From positions 1 through 64,000 of the forward strand of contig NZ_WHSB02000017.1 in the NCBI RefSeq assembly GCF_010994755.1: DNA of 64,000 bases, written 5' to 3'. Numbering within the stretch: position 1 is the first letter of the stretch; each line of letters begins with the position of its first letter. The stretch is from Shinella lacus (GTDB lineage: Bacteria > Pseudomonadota > Alphaproteobacteria > Rhizobiales > Rhizobiaceae). Position numbers and translations under genes: made by a program. Below the pieces are notes generated by a model. That model had not been told where the DNA came from, made no database searches, and worked only from the letters and a program-made list of their open reading frames with translations. Below are positions 1 through 6,603 of the stretch, one piece after another.

Positions 1-66
1 CGTCAGGAAACCTTGGAGCGAGTTCGTCGGCCGCCAGAAGCGCCGCCGCTCTCGTTCGATGAGCGG

Positions 67-96
67 GTTATAAGCCCACCTATACGAACACGTCAA
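67..96 (-). promoter_or_regulatory. strong sigma-70 promoter, probably for an rRNA operon lying left of the window
   Basis: Read leftward, TTGACG (91-96) is separated by 18 nt from TATAAC (67-72). Upstream lies a very AT-rich stretch (about 100-160) with A and T runs, like an UP element. Near-consensus boxes plus an UP-like region and no leftward ORF start in the first 66 bases fit a stable-RNA promoter, which in rhizobia often looks like this. The product lies outside the window, so the rRNA assignment is inference. Confidence 0.5.
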
Positions 97-163
97 CAGC
101 TCAAAACAAGAAAAATCAAAAAAGTGATAAGCTGTTGAAATGATAGGCTTTTCTTGTTTTGGA
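93..163. repeat. nested inverted repeats upstream of the leftward promoter
   Basis: TCAACAGCT (93-101) pairs with AGCTGTTGA (130-138), and the AAAACAAGAAAA region (about 103-114) is inverted as the CTTTTCTTGTTTT region (about 148-160). The first arm overlaps the -35 box of the leftward promoter. The rest of the stretch to position 345 has no convincing gene; its short ORFs have no homology-like features that I recognise. Confidence 0.5.
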
Positions 164-345
164 GCGACTGAAAGGCCCTCGAAGACCCCTCGCAAAGCCC
201 AAATCACTGCGCAAAACTTTGTCCAGATGGTCAAACAGAGGGGTGAGAGGCCGATATTGCACCGCGGCACCTCAAAGGCTCCCGGTGCATAAGGAGAATG
301 TCGGGGAAAGCCCGACGGTTTCGCTTGACTTCGCGCCAAAAGAAA

Positions 346-374
346 AGGGCGCCGGCGGATATCCGCGGCGCCCT
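346..374 (-). terminator. rho-independent terminator of the UPF0114 gene
   Basis: A GC-rich hairpin with arms built on GGGCGCCGCGG and CCGCCGGCGCCC is followed on the minus strand by a T-rich tract (positions 345 down to about 333). It lies just after the stop of the leftward gene at 399. Confidence 0.8.
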
Positions 375-398
375 CCCCTACCGGTCTTGGCAAGGCTT

Positions 399-899
399 TC
401 AGCCCTTCAGCTTGGACATAATCTGTTCGAGGAAACCGAGCAGCACGGCCGAAACCACGAAGGCGAGGTGAATGAAGGTCAGCCACATCAGCTTGGTGTC
501 GGTATATTGCTGCACATTGAGGAAGACCTGCAGCAGGTGGATGGATGAGATCGCGACGATGGACGATGCGACCTTGATCTTCAGGCTGCCGGAATCGAGC
601 TTGCCGAGGAAGGAGACATCCGCCTCCGCCTCGTCGAAGCGGCTGACGAAGTTCTCGTAGCCGGCGATCATCACCATCAGGATCAGGCTTGCGACGAGCG
701 CTGCATCGATCAGTCCGAGCATGGCGAGGATCATCTCCGCATCGTCGAAGACGAAGACGTTCATCGCAACCTTGCCGAACTTGTAAAGGAACGACACCGC
801 ATAGACGGCAAGGGCGGCGACGAGGCCGAGATAGAAGACCACCAGGATCCAGCGGCTCGACAGGATGATGCGTTCAACCAGCAGTTCGAGGGATTTCAT
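399..899 (-). CDS. UPF0114 (YqhA/TIGR00645 type) inner-membrane protein
   Basis: A 166-residue protein with three to four hydrophobic segments (about residues 12-35, 55-80, 108-128 and 135-158) separated by short charged loops. Length, the early ERIILSSRW-like start and the internal FVSRFD motif match the UPF0114/YqhA family of bacterial membrane proteins, whose biochemical role is unknown. It is a single-gene unit with its own terminator. It stands beside the stress cluster, but I see no EcfG-type box in front of it. Family assignment is fairly secure; function is not. Confidence 0.85.
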   Translation of the reverse strand: MKSLELLVERIILSSRWILVVFYLGLVAALAVYAVSFLYKFGKVAMNVFVFDDAEMILAMLGLIDAALVASLILMVMIAGYENFVSRFDEAEADVSFLGKLDSGSLKIKVASSIVAISSIHLLQVFLNVQQYTDTKLMWLTFIHLAFVVSAVLLGFLEQIMSKLKG

Positions 900-983
900 A
901 AATTGGGCTCCAAGGATTCGGCATGATTAAGCGCTGATTAACCAATGCTCCAAAGCCTCGCAAGGCCTGCGCGGTAGACGCAA

Positions 984-1013
984 AAAGGGCGGCGTCCGCA
1001 AACGCCGCCCTTT
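984..1013 (-). terminator. terminator of the DUF1328 gene
   Basis: Stem GGGCGGCGT (987-995) pairs with ACGCCGCCC (1002-1010). On the minus strand it is followed by TTTTT (986-982). It lies 17 bases beyond the DUF1328 stop. Confidence 0.85.
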
Positions 1014-1029
1014 CAAGGACACATCATCC

Positions 1030-1194
1030 TCATGCCCGACGGAACAGGCCCGCAATCAGCGACAGGACCAGAAGGGCCAGGAAGACGAAGAACAGGATCT
1101 GCGCAATACCGGCGGATGCACCGGCAATACCACCAAAGCCGAGCAGGCCGGCGACGAGCGCAATCACGAGAAAGACTACAGCATAATAGAGCAT
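1030..1194 (-). CDS. DUF1328 (UPF0391/YtjA-like) small membrane protein
   Basis: A 54-residue protein made almost wholly of two hydrophobic segments (about residues 3-22 and 28-50) joined by a Gly/Ala-rich turn and ending in RRA, typical of DUF1328. I chose the ATG at 1194 because GGAAGGAG lies 6-7 bases upstream; longer frames run through the promoter. A perfect EcfG-type promoter (GGAAC-N16-CGTT, 1224-1248) lies 30 bases ahead, so it is probably a general-stress-response gene. Members are often stress-induced in alphaproteobacteria, but their function is unknown. Confidence 0.88.
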   Translation of the reverse strand: MLYYAVVFLVIALVAGLLGFGGIAGASAGIAQILFFVFLALLVLSLIAGLFRRA

Positions 1195-1223
1195 TTTGAA
1201 CTCCTTCCTTGTATTGCTTGAAG

Positions 1224-1248
1224 AACGGCGGACGGTGGGAAAGGTTCC
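1224..1248 (-). promoter_or_regulatory. EcfG (general stress sigma factor) promoter of the DUF1328 gene
   Basis: On the minus strand, GGAAC (1248-1244), exactly 16 nt, then CGTT (1227-1224). This is the alphaproteobacterial EcfG/RpoE2 consensus with no mismatch. It is positioned properly ahead of the start at 1194. Confidence 0.8.
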
Positions 1249-1302
1249 CGGACGTTTTATGGAATAAAACTGTTTTGTAACGACCGACTTTTCCATAAAA
1301 TG

Positions 1303-1334
1303 ATGCCGCCGCGGCCTTTCGGCTGCGGCGGCAT
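1303..1334 (-). terminator. terminator of the csbD-like gene
   Basis: A 14-base stem (1303-1316 with 1321-1334) around a TTTC loop. On the minus strand it is followed by CATTTTATGG, a short T-rich tract. It lies between the CsbD stop and the next EcfG promoter. Confidence 0.7.
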
Positions 1335-1413
1335 GAGCGGTGACCGATGTGGTCGCGGACATCTACTTTGCGCAATTCTTGCCAAATCGTTTCCGATTCA
1401 GGCGGTCATGGCA

Positions 1414-1611
1414 TTAGTGACGCTGCGCCCAATCGTCGATCTGCCGCTCGGCCTCCTCCTTGGCGAGGCCGTAGCGCTGCTGGATCTTGCCCGAAAGCTC
1501 AACCCGGCGGCCCTGGATGACATCGAGATCGTCATCCGTAAGCTTGCCCCATTGGGTCTGGGCCTTGCCCTTGTATTCGGTCCACTTGCCTTCGATGATA
1601 TCCCAGTTCAT
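1414..1611 (-). CDS. CsbD family stress-response protein
   Basis: A 65-residue, highly charged soluble protein that begins [10 protein letters not shown] and continues with a G/K/T-rich helix pair, the hallmark of CsbD (YjbJ-like) proteins. These are abundant under general stress (the B. subtilis member is sigma-B dependent), but their molecular role is unknown. The promoter 50-74 bases upstream is GGAAC-N16-GGTT, one mismatch from the EcfG consensus, so EcfG control is likely. It is a monocistronic unit with a terminator at 1303-1334. Confidence 0.9.
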   Translation of the reverse strand: MNWDIIEGKWTEYKGKAQTQWGKLTDDDLDVIQGRRVELSGKIQQRYGLAKEEAERQIDDWAQRH

Positions 1612-1660
1612 GTCGCTGTCCTTTCAGTTCCTTGGAACGCCGTGGCGTTGACGAAAGGAA

Positions 1661-1685
1661 AACCGTTCAGCCTGAAAAAGGTTCC
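1661..1685 (-). promoter_or_regulatory. EcfG-like promoter of the csbD-like gene
   Basis: On the minus strand, GGAAC (1685-1681), 16 nt, GGTT (1664-1661). The only difference from the consensus is G for C in the -10 element. Confidence 0.65.
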
Positions 1686-1693
1686 CGATTTGC

Positions 1694-2026
1694 TCAATGC
1701 ATGACGGGACGAACGTCTGTTTTGGTGTTTTCGGCAACGATGACGCCCTCTGCCGGCGGGCTTGCCTGGCGCACGTCGACCTCGAGACCTTGTCGGGTCA
1801 TGCTCCAGCTGATCTCGACGTCTTCTTCGATCCAGGCCGGATCAATTGCCGCGCATCGGGCATGCACGATGCGCCTGCTGGCACCGGCGCCACCGAGCGC
1901 CGATGGCAGCGCGCTCTGACATTCTTCCATGGATTCGAACGCCACCTGGGGCGCTTGCAGTTCTTCACAGGCGAGGCTGCCATGGCTGCAGCCGACCAGA
2001 AGCATGATTGCGGCTATATGTTCCAT
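1694..2026 (-). CDS. small exported protein of unknown function, EcfG-controlled
   Basis: A 110-residue protein with a hydrophobic start containing a cysteine (LLVGCSHGSLAC), so a Sec signal peptide or lipoprotein signal is possible. The rest is polar with two further cysteines (ECQ and RCA), which could form a disulfide. I do not recognise the family. A GGAAC-N17-CGTT promoter lies about 50-75 bases upstream, and the promoter of the DUF3309 gene diverges from the same intergenic region. It is likely a stress-induced periplasmic protein. The start is not proven, but the EcfG box supports the full length. Confidence 0.6.
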   Translation of the reverse strand: MEHIAAIMLLVGCSHGSLACEELQAPQVAFESMEECQSALPSALGGAGASRRIVHARCAAIDPAWIEEDVEISWSMTRQGLEVDVRQASPPAEGVIVAENTKTDVRPVMH

Positions 2027-2074
2027 TTCATGTCTCCATCACCTTCGGGCCAGACCCGTCGTGTCGGACAAAAC

Positions 2075-2100
2075 AACGGAGGCACGGGCCGGAAAGTTCC
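2075..2100 (-). promoter_or_regulatory. EcfG promoter of the small exported protein
   Basis: On the minus strand, GGAAC (2100-2096), 17 nt, CGTT (2078-2075). The match is perfect with the permitted N17 spacing. It diverges from a second EcfG promoter 35 bases away. Confidence 0.75.
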
Positions 2101-2134
2101 GGACCACCCTCATGACGTCGCTGTCACATTTTCG

Positions 2135-2159
2135 GGAACAAAATCCGTTGCGGCCCGTT
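2135..2159 (+). promoter_or_regulatory. EcfG promoter of the DUF3309/glycine-zipper operon
   Basis: GGAAC (2135-2139), 16 nt, CGTT (2156-2159), a perfect match, 47 bases before the ATG at 2206. Confidence 0.8.
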
Positions 2160-2205
2160 GTCGGCCCATCGCTCGATAGCGAAGTGGACGTGAAAGGAAG
2201 CGCAG

Positions 2206-2361
2206 ATGCTCAGCACCATACTCCTCGTGATTTTGATTTTGCTTCTGGTCGGCGCATTGCCGAACTGGGGATACAGCCGCAGCTGGGGTTATGGCCCGTC
2301 CGGCGGTCTGGGCCTGATCGTCCTTATCCTTCTCATCCTCGTCCTTATGGGACGTATCTGA
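2206..2361 (+). CDS. DUF3309 family small membrane protein
   Basis: A 51-residue protein. A leucine/isoleucine-rich segment (about residues 4-18) and a second one (about 35-48) flank a central W-G-Y-S-x-x-W-G-Y-G-P-S-G-G motif, the signature of DUF3309. AAAGGAAG precedes the ATG. It is first in a two-gene unit with the glycine-zipper lipoprotein (28-base gap), behind a perfect EcfG promoter. The family is common in rhizobia and has no known activity; stress induction is inferred from the promoter. Confidence 0.85.
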   Translation: MLSTILLVILILLLVGALPNWGYSRSWGYGPSGGLGLIVLILLILVLMGRI

Positions 2362-2389
2362 TCCCACAACCATTCCAGGAGCCGCAACA

Positions 2390-2650
2390 ATGAAGAACAC
2401 CATCATCGCGCTTGCCCTCGTCGCCTCCACCATCACCCTCACCGCCTGCACCCAGACTGAACGCGGCACCGCGATTGGTGCTGGCACGGGTGCCATTATC
2501 GGCGGCGTCGTGACCGGCCGTGCCGGCGGCGCGCTTGCAGGTGCTGCCATTGGTGGCGTGGCGGGCTACCTCGTCGCCCGCTCTGACCGCAATGGCTACT
2601 GCATCTATCGCGACCGCTACGGCCGCCGCTACGAAGCACGTTGCCGCTGA
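2390..2650 (+). CDS. glycine-zipper outer-membrane lipoprotein (YMGG/SlyB-like)
   Basis: An 86-residue protein. An N-terminal signal ends in a lipobox (LTAC, Cys20). A glycine-zipper region follows (about residues 27-65, G-x-x-x-G repeats such as GAGTGAIIGG and GGALAGAAIGG) and then a short C-terminal tail with two cysteines and several Arg/Tyr. Such proteins are usually anchored in the outer membrane and linked to envelope stress. It is probably co-transcribed with the DUF3309 gene from the EcfG promoter at 2135-2159. The exact role is unknown. Confidence 0.85.
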   Translation: MKNTIIALALVASTITLTACTQTERGTAIGAGTGAIIGGVVTGRAGGALAGAAIGGVAGYLVARSDRNGYCIYRDRYGRRYEARCR

Positions 2651-2674
2651 CAGGCAGCGGGTCGATCGAAACGC

Positions 2675-2697
2675 GAAACGGGCCTCACGGCCCGTTT
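2675..2697. terminator. bidirectional terminator between the glycine-zipper gene and nepR
   Basis: GAAACGGGCC (2675-2684) and GGCCCGTTTC (2688-2697) form a 10-bp stem with a 3-nt loop and A/T-rich stem ends. It lies between two convergent genes. Confidence 0.8.
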
Positions 2698-2730
2698 CTT
2701 GATGTGATGAACTGGAATGGATGGATGCGT

Positions 2731-2928
2731 TCAGGAACCGCGCTTGGCCTTTTCCTCGGCCTCGTCGAGTTTTCCCAACAGGTCCAGAATGCGATCTGGC
2801 ACAGGCTCCGTCTCGATGACGTCGTAGAAGGATTTCAGCTTGCGGCCGATCGGACCGTTCGGGTCGAACGCAGCCTTGTGCGGCGCATCCCGACCAACGC
2901 GTTTCTTTTCCTTGCTGGGCTCGATCAT
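2731..2928 (-). CDS. nepR: NepR family anti-sigma factor (general stress response)
   Basis: A 65-residue protein whose core IGRKLKSFYDVIETEPVPDR is the NepR motif: two helices that clamp the EcfG sigma factor and bind the sigma-like domain of PhyR. In the known partner switch, phosphorylated PhyR sequesters NepR and frees EcfG. It is divergent from phyR (150 bases). Unlike the common nepR-ecfG arrangement, no sigma-factor gene follows; the next gene is convergent. From memory this matches the second, sigma-less pair of S. meliloti (RsiA2/RsiB2). Confidence 0.88.
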   Translation of the reverse strand: MIEPSKEKKRVGRDAPHKAAFDPNGPIGRKLKSFYDVIETEPVPDRILDLLGKLDEAEEKAKRGS

Positions 2929-3077
2929 GGTCTTGTTTCCATCGCGTGCTGCCCGCTATCTTCCTTTTGCCCAAGATACCAAATAGCAAGTTTGACTTAG
3001 CATGCTACCAATAGGTTTCCGTATAGTGAACTCTAGCGGAAACGGTTCCGATGCGGAACATATTCACGGAGAACTAA

Positions 3078-3878
3078 ATGTCACTTTCCACCCGTATCGC
3101 ACCGCATCTAGCCTATCTGAGGCGGTTTTCCCGTGCCGTGACGGGCTCCCAGACGTCCGGCGACGCCTATGTCGCCGCCATGCTCGAAGCGCTCGTCGCC
3201 GACATTTCGCTTTATCCGGAGGGTCGCAACGACCGCCTGGCGCTCTATCGGCTTTATTGCACGCTGTTCGAGAACCTCGACGTGACGCTGCCGGTCAACA
3301 CGTCTCCCTTCGGCTGGGAGCGGCAGGCCGCCGCAAACCTCGCTAACCTGCCGCCGGCCGAGCGCAAGGCCTTCCTGCTGGTCTCCGTCGAGGGCTTTGA
3401 TTTTTCCGAAGGCGCCGACATTCTCGATGTTTCCGAAGAGCGCTTCAGCGAATTGCTCGACGAGGCGTCGCGCGACATCTCCAGCCAGGTCGCGACCGAC
3501 ATCATGATCATCGAGGACGAGCCGCTGATTGCTATGGACATCGAGGACATGGTGAAGGGTCTCGGCCACAATGTGACCGGCATCGCGCGCACGCATTCGG
3601 AGGCGGTCGAGCTCTATCACCGCACCTCGCCGCGCATGGTGCTTGCCGATATCCAGCTTGCCGACGGCTCGTCGGGCATCGACGCGGTCAACGACATCCT
3701 GAAGAACAGCACGATCCCGGTGATCTTCATCACCGCCTTCCCGGAACGGCTCTTGACCGGCGAGAAGCCGGAGCCGGCCTTCCTCGTCACCAAGCCGTTC
3801 AACCCCGACATGGTGAAGGCGCTGATCAGCCAGGCGCTGTTCTTCGACGAACAGGCGCGGCTGTCCAAGTCGGCCTGA
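3078..3878 (+). CDS. phyR: PhyR-type response regulator, anti-anti-sigma factor
   Basis: A 266-residue protein. An N-terminal sigma-like domain (about residues 5-135, sigma-2 and sigma-4 remnants without DNA-binding capacity) is followed by a receiver domain (about 140-258). The receiver has the acidic pair in IIEDE, the phosphoacceptor Asp191 in VLADIQLADG, and Lys239 in VTKPF. When phosphorylated it binds NepR and releases the EcfG sigma factor. The intergenic region to nepR has several GGAAC or GGAAAC half-sites (3014-3020, 3038-3049, 3055-3059), but none has a -10 at the right distance. A terminator follows. Confidence 0.92.
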   Translation: MSLSTRIAPHLAYLRRFSRAVTGSQTSGDAYVAAMLEALVADISLYPEGRNDRLALYRLYCTLFENLDVTLPVNTSPFGWERQAAANLANLPPAERKAFLLVSVEGFDFSEGADILDVSEERFSELLDEASRDISSQVATDIMIIEDEPLIAMDIEDMVKGLGHNVTGIARTHSEAVELYHRTSPRMVLADIQLADGSSGIDAVNDILKNSTIPVIFITAFPERLLTGEKPEPAFLVTKPFNPDMVKALISQALFFDEQARLSKSA

Positions 3879-3898
3879 TAGTCGAGATGGCAATAAAA

Positions 3899-3920
3899 AA
3901 GGCCCGCGCAAGCGGGCCTT
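3899..3920. terminator. bidirectional terminator between phyR and ridA
   Basis: AAGGCCCGC / GCGGGCCTT form a 9-bp stem with a 4-nt loop, flanked by an A-run on the left and TT on the right. The flanking genes are convergent. Confidence 0.85.
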
Positions 3921-3945
3921 TTCCGTTTCAGCCGCGCGGCGCCGA

Positions 3946-4290
3946 TCAGAGCGCGGCGACGACGATGACTTCGACCAGGTAATCCGGCGTGGCGAGCTTG
4001 GATTCGCCGGTGGCGCGGGCGGGCGTGTGGCCCTGCGGCGCCCAGGTGTCCCAGACGGCGTTCATCTTGGAAAAATCGGCCATGTCGGCAAGCCAGACCT
4101 GGGCGGAGAGGATGCGGGTCTTGTCCGTGCCGGCGAGCGCCAGCAGGCGGTCGACTTCGGCCAACGCCTGCTTGGTCTGCTCGGTGACATCGGAACCAGC
4201 CTCGCCGACCTGACCGGCCAGGTAGACGGTTCCGTTGTGCACGACGGCCTGGCTCATGCGCGGGCCGGTTTCAAAGCGTTTGATGTCCAT
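3946..4290 (-). CDS. RidA family (YjgF/YER057c/UK114) reactive enamine/imine deaminase
   Basis: A 114-residue protein with the RidA fold: an N-terminal strand with the GTVYLAGQVG motif, helices with LAEVDRLLALAG, and the C-terminal TPARATGESKLA segment, whose Arg corresponds to the substrate-binding arginine of RidA. Members hydrolyse 2-aminoacrylate and related imines as trimers in the cytosol; this subgroup may act on other substrates. It lies 106 bases after gntK on the same strand, so it may have its own promoter. Confidence 0.88.
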   Translation of the reverse strand: MDIKRFETGPRMSQAVVHNGTVYLAGQVGEAGSDVTEQTKQALAEVDRLLALAGTDKTRILSAQVWLADMADFSKMNAVWDTWAPQGHTPARATGESKLATPDYLVEVIVVAAL

Positions 4291-4396
4291 GTGTCGTTCC
4301 TGTCAGGTCGAGAAAATCTCCCGCGAAAGCGGTGTGCCGTCTATACGGGGCCACGCCCGGCGGCGCCAGTGGCAGGCCGGCAAATTCCGCCGCAGG

Positions 4397-4906
4397 CTAG
4401 CGAAGCGCGGCCAATCCGTCGAACGCATCCGCGACGATCGCCTCGACGGAAGCATCGATATCGACGGTGACGACGCCGGGCTCACCGGAGGGGTCCTCCA
4501 GCGTGGCGAGCTGGCTGTCGAGCAGGCTGACGGGCATGAAATGATCGCGCCGCGCCGCCATGCGGGTCATCAGCAGATCGCGGCTGCCCTTGAGGAAGAC
4601 GAAGGCGAGCGTGCCGCCGGCGGCGTGGCGCAGGCGGTCGCGGTACGCTTTCTTGAGGGCAGAGCAGGAAACCACGAGGCTCTTGCCGTCGTTCAGGGTC
4701 TCGGCCATGGCGCGGCCGATCGTGTCGAGCCAGGGCCAGCGGTCCTCGTCATCGAGCGGAATGCCCTTGGACATCTTTTCGACATTGGAGGCCGGGTGCA
4801 GGCTGTCGCCTTCGACGAAGGCGGCGGGAAGCGCTGCGGCAAGGCCCTCGGCGACCGAGGTCTTGCCGCAACCGGAAACGCCCATGACGACGATCGCGCG
4901 TGTCAC
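4397..4906 (-). CDS. gntK: gluconokinase
   Basis: A 169-residue P-loop kinase with Walker A GVSGCGKT near the N-terminus, EGDSLHPASNVEKM (gluconate and Mg binding) and the SCSALKKAYRDRLR motif, all typical of GntK. It phosphorylates D-gluconate to 6-phosphogluconate, feeding the Entner-Doudoroff route whose edd gene is in this window. It starts 12 bases after the dppF stop, which suggests read-through from the peptide-transport operon. Confidence 0.92.
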   Translation of the reverse strand: MTRAIVVMGVSGCGKTSVAEGLAAALPAAFVEGDSLHPASNVEKMSKGIPLDDEDRWPWLDTIGRAMAETLNDGKSLVVSCSALKKAYRDRLRHAAGGTLAFVFLKGSRDLLMTRMAARRDHFMPVSLLDSQLATLEDPSGEPGVVTVDIDASVEAIVADAFDGLAALR

Positions 4907-4918
4907 GAGCGTTGGTCC

Positions 4919-5749
4919 TCAGGCCGCGCGCTTGCGGCGTTCGATGCGGGCGCGGATGGCGTCCACGTCGACCCGCGGCGTCGCGGCGAACAGGGTTTTC
5001 GTATAGGCGTGCTGCGGGTCCTCGAAGACCTGGTCGCGGCTGCCATATTCCACCGCCTCGCCGAAATACATCACCATCACGTCGTCCGCGATGTGGCGCA
5101 CGACCGAAAGGTCGTGGCTGATGAAGACGTAGGTCAGGTGGAATTCGTCCTGCAAGTCGGCGAGCAGGTTCAGCACCTGGGCCTGCACCGACAGGTCGAG
5201 CGCGGAGACCGGCTCGTCGAGCACCAGAAGGCGCGGATTGAGCATCAGCGCGCGGGCGATCGCCACGCGCTGACGCTGGCCGCCGGAGAACATGTGCGGG
5301 TAGCGCCCGTAATGTTTCTCCTCCAGCCCGACCTTCTTAAGGATCGCCATGGCGCGGTCGCGCCGCTCGCCCGCCGGGATTTTGGTGTTGATGACCAGCG
5401 GTTCCGTCAGGATGTCGCCAATCTTCTTGCGCGGATTCAGCGACCCATAGGGGTTCTGGAAGACGATCTGCACCTTGCTGCGCATTTCGGAGGTCAGCGG
5501 CTCGCTGGCGATATCGACCTTGCGGCCGTCGATCAGCATTTCGCCTTCGGTGATCGGGTCGATCATCGTAACCATGCGGGCAACCGTGGACTTGCCGCAG
5601 CCGCTTTCGCCGACGATGGCGAGCGTCTTGCCCTCTTCGACGTTGAAGCTCACGCCCTTGACGGCGTGAACAGTCTTGGCCGGTTTGAACAGGCCGCCGG
5701 GGATATGATAGTCGCGCTTCAGGTTGCGCGCTTCGAGAACAGGGGTCAT
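4919..5749 (-). CDS. dppF: dipeptide ABC transporter ATP-binding protein DppF
   Basis: A 276-residue ATPase of the peptide/nickel family with Walker A GESGCGKST, signature FSGGQRQRVAIARAL and Walker B LLVLDEPVSALD. The C-terminus carries the oligopeptide-transporter extension (YFGEAVEYG, HAYTKTLFAATP). It pairs with DppD to power dipeptide uptake. It overlaps dppD by 4 bases (ATGA) and is last of the five dpp genes, followed 12 bases later by gntK. Confidence 0.92.
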   Translation of the reverse strand: MTPVLEARNLKRDYHIPGGLFKPAKTVHAVKGVSFNVEEGKTLAIVGESGCGKSTVARMVTMIDPITEGEMLIDGRKVDIASEPLTSEMRSKVQIVFQNPYGSLNPRKKIGDILTEPLVINTKIPAGERRDRAMAILKKVGLEEKHYGRYPHMFSGGQRQRVAIARALMLNPRLLVLDEPVSALDLSVQAQVLNLLADLQDEFHLTYVFISHDLSVVRHIADDVMVMYFGEAVEYGSRDQVFEDPQHAYTKTLFAATPRVDVDAIRARIERRKRAA

Positions 5750-6603
5750 CGCAAAGCTCCCGCAAAAATCTCGGCGTCGGTCAGCTTTTCCGTGATCGTC
5801 GGCAGGCGTCCACCCACCGCGTTTTCCGGAAGCGCGGACAGCAGCGCCTTGGTGTAGACGCTCTTCGGATTTTCGAAGAGCGACAGCACATCGGCCGATT
5901 CGATCTGGCGGCCCTTGTACTGCACGATGACGCGGTCTGCCGTTTCGGCCACGACCCCCATGTCATGGGTGATGATGATGAGGCCCATGCCGTATTCAGC
6001 CTGGAGCTTCATCAGGAGGTCGAGGATCTGCTTCTGGATCGTCACGTCGAGCGCGGTGGTCGGCTCGTCGGCGATCAGGAGCTTCGGGTTGCAGGCAAGC
6101 GCCGTGGCGATCATCACACGCTGGCACTGGCCGCCCGACATCTGGTGCGGGAAGTGGCCGAGGCGCTCTTCCGGGGTCGGAATGCCGACCGACTGGAAGA
6201 GCTCGATGGCACGATCACGGCGCGCCTTGCGGCCGAGATCGGTGTGGACGCGCAGCACCTCCTCGATCTGGAAGCCGACCGTGAAACACGGATTGAGGCT
6301 GGCGATCGGCTCCTGGAAGATCATCGCAATGTCCTTGCCGATGATCTTGCGCCGGTCGCTGTCCGACATGGCCTGCATGTCGCGACCGTTGAAGGTGAGC
6401 ACGTCGGCCGTCACCTTCGCCGTCCAGGGCAGAAGCCCCATGGCGGCGAGCATGGAGACCGACTTGCCGGAACCGGATTCGCCGACGATGGCGAGCACTT
6501 CGCCCTCGTCGACCTTGAGCGAAACGCCATCCACGGCGCGGAAGGGACCGGAAGCCGTCTGGAATTCGACGGTGAGGTTTTTGACTTCGAGAAGCGGCAT
6601 CAC
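5746..6603 (-). CDS. dppD: dipeptide ABC transporter ATP-binding protein DppD
   Basis: A 285-residue ATPase with Walker A GESGSGKS, signature MSGGQCQRVMIA and Walker B LLIADEPTTALD. A C-terminal extension (TKALLSALP) is typical of the DppD/OppD family. It overlaps dppC upstream and dppF downstream by 4 bases each, implying translational coupling. Confidence 0.92.
   Translation of the reverse strand: MMPLLEVKNLTVEFQTASGPFRAVDGVSLKVDEGEVLAIVGESGSGKSVSMLAAMGLLPWTAKVTADVLTFNGRDMQAMSDSDRRKIIGKDIAMIFQEPIASLNPCFTVGFQIEEVLRVHTDLGRKARRDRAIELFQSVGIPTPEERLGHFPHQMSGGQCQRVMIATALACNPKLLIADEPTTALDVTIQKQILDLLMKLQAEYGMGLIIITHDMGVVAETADRVIVQYKGRQIESADVLSLFENPKSVYTKALLSALPENAVGGRLPTITEKLTDAEIFAGALR

Noticed and set aside
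2110..2550. 146-residue minus-strand frame across the DUF3309 and glycine-zipper genes
   Set aside because: The plus-strand genes have family signatures, ribosome-binding sites and an EcfG promoter; the minus frame is low-complexity Ala/Pro.
3014..3059. GGAAC/GGAAAC half-sites in the nepR-phyR gap as an EcfG promoter
   Set aside because: No CGTT-like -10 element lies 16-17 bases from any of them in either direction.
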